5,620 nt of DNA from a bacterium (GTDB taxonomy: Bacteria > Patescibacteriota > Minisyncoccia > UBA6257 > GWB1-50-10): NCBI GenBank assembly GCA_027310235.1, contig DAIDBF010000098.1:1-5620 (forward strand), in the 5' to 3' direction. Both the position numbers and the translations under genes were made by a program. The notes beneath the pieces are model-generated. The model was not told the DNA's origin and ran no database searches. It saw nothing but the letters and a program-made list of their open reading frames with translations. This document shows, piece after piece, positions 4,774 through 5,620 of this stretch; position 1 is the first letter of the stretch, and each line of letters starts with the position of its first letter.

Positions 4774-5620
4774 CTCACGCTTGTTCTGCCCGGATATCTC
4801 ATTTCTCTTTTTATACCCTCGCTCCGCGGGTTTTTTGCGCGCGTCGCATACTCGCTGGTATTCTCCGTTGCGTTTGGGGTCGTCATAAGTACGGTATTTG
4901 CCGCGTTCCAAATTCAGATTGGCGCCTCGTTTCTTATTGGGAACGCAGGAGCGGTATGCGTGCTCGGTTTTTTGGGGAGAGGAAAATTACATACTCTTTT
5001 CTCCGAATGGAAAGAGACAAAAAAACGCGAGAAGGCATTTTTTGTTTTTTGTTTCACGCTTGCCGTTCTTGCCGGCATCTTCGTCGCATTTCCGCATCTC
5101 AATTACAAGTGGCCCATTCACGCGGACGAATGGTGGCAGGTAGGCACGGTGCAGAACGTGATGGAAGGCAGGTCGCTTAACACCAATCCCTATCTTTTTG
5201 ACAGCTTTGTGAACGATAAACCGGGATTTTCGAGCTATCTCGCCGGCGTGTTTGCCGCGGGCGGAGTAGATCCGCTTCAGGCATGGGCATATCTTCCGGC
5301 ATTCAATGTGTTTCTCATCTGCTTTTTTGCTTCACTTGCGCTCTTCTCCGAATCAAAACGGTTCCTCGCGGCGGGCATCCTGCCGATACTTCTTGTCGCA
5401 CTCAGATCAAACGCATATTCCCTCGGCTGGTGGTTTTTCGTCCCCTCGACGTTTTCACTTCTCTTCGTGGTCGCACTCTTATTTTTTATTCCCCATTGGC
5501 GCGAATCATTCCGCGGAGTCCTTGCCGCGTGCCTTATTTTTGCCGCGCTTGCGCTCGTGTATCTTCCTTACGCGCTTCTCCTGTTTCTCATATTGCTTCC
5601 CTCCATGGTGAAGCATATCG
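4753..5620 (+). CDS. Polytopic membrane protein, probable GT-C-type glycosyltransferase, N-terminal 289 residues (3' partial)
   Basis: The frame is open from ATG 4753 to the window edge without a stop. Hydrophobic spans are seen at about 2-22, 32-52, 57-74 and 96-113, then a polar loop (114-160), then further spans at about 160-170, 180-198, 206-217, 226-247 and 256-283. The loop carries HADEWWQ (123-129), with adjacent acidic residues D125 and E126 followed by aromatics. This is the kind of motif that GT-C enzymes (GT39/ArnT/PMT-like) use in an outward-facing loop to bind the polyprenyl-linked donor. The opening 'VLPGYLISLFIP' is typical of the N-terminal helix of large membrane glycosyltransferase-like proteins. 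The role is inferred from architecture and from its divergent neighbours, a GT2/GT4 pair that could make its lipid-linked donor. The ATG starts directly at the first helix, lacks a Shine-Dalgarno and coincides with the predicted transcription start. Confident as a gene, moderate on family. Confidence 0.85.
   Translation, partial: MGFFLVVLTLVLPGYLISLFIPSLRGFFARVAYSLVFSVAFGVVISTVFAAFQIQIGASFLIGNAGAVCVLGFLGRGKLHTLFSEWKETKKREKAFFVFCFTLAVLAGIFVAFPHLNYKWPIHADEWWQVGTVQNVMEGRSLNTNPYLFDSFVNDKPGFSSYLAGVFAAGGVDPLQAWAYLPAFNVFLICFFASLALFSESKRFLAAGILPILLVALRSNAYSLGWWFFVPSTFSLLFVVALLFFIPHWRESFRGVLAACLIFAALALVYLPYALLLFLILLPSMVKHI

Overview
The window looks like chromosomal DNA from a bacterium, most likely a member of the Candidate Phyla Radiation (Patescibacteria/Parcubacteria). 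That assignment is an inference from three things. The REP-associated tyrosine transposase has an enlarged variable loop that I associate with Parcubacteria homologues. The genes are packed with almost no spacers, and two of them have essentially no 5' leader. Finally, the content is dominated by membrane glycosyltransferase-type genes. TAA and TAG are used as stops and nothing points to a recoded genetic code. No rRNA, tRNA or CRISPR is visible, and no stretch longer than about 40 bases lacks a gene.

Layout, left to right. (1) 1-1776 (+) is the 3' part of a large polytopic membrane protein with a long extracytoplasmic C-terminal domain, of GT-C or YfhO-like type; its start lies outside the window. 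(2) 1771-2557 is a 787-bp mobile unit: a RAYT (Y1/HUH single-strand transposase) gene at 1810-2535, bracketed by two copies of a near-palindromic hairpin in direct orientation, with a third copy inverted inside the gene. (3) 2540-3661 (-) and 3663-4736 (-) are a two-gene operon, a GT4 glycosyltransferase preceded by a membrane-anchored GT2 glycosyltransferase, with one base between them. (4) 4737-4752 is a 16-bp divergent promoter built on the palindrome TATAATTATA. (5) 4753-5620 (+) is the 5' part of another large polytopic membrane protein with an acidic HADEWW loop motif, probably a GT-C-type glycosyltransferase; it runs off the right edge.

How the genes fit together (inference): the GT2 and GT4 enzymes probably act on a lipid-linked or polyprenyl-phosphate sugar on the cytoplasmic side. 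The two large membrane proteins would transfer or handle sugars on the outer face. This would make the window part of a cell-surface glycan or protein-glycosylation locus. The RAYT unit sits exactly at the 3' junction between the left membrane-protein gene and the convergent GT operon, where it does little harm. Its repeats now supply the stop codons of three genes and may act as terminators.

The most interesting points are the RAYT with its three-copy hairpin set, one copy in frame inside the transposase gene, and the tiny symmetrical promoter predicted to make two nearly leaderless divergent mRNAs.
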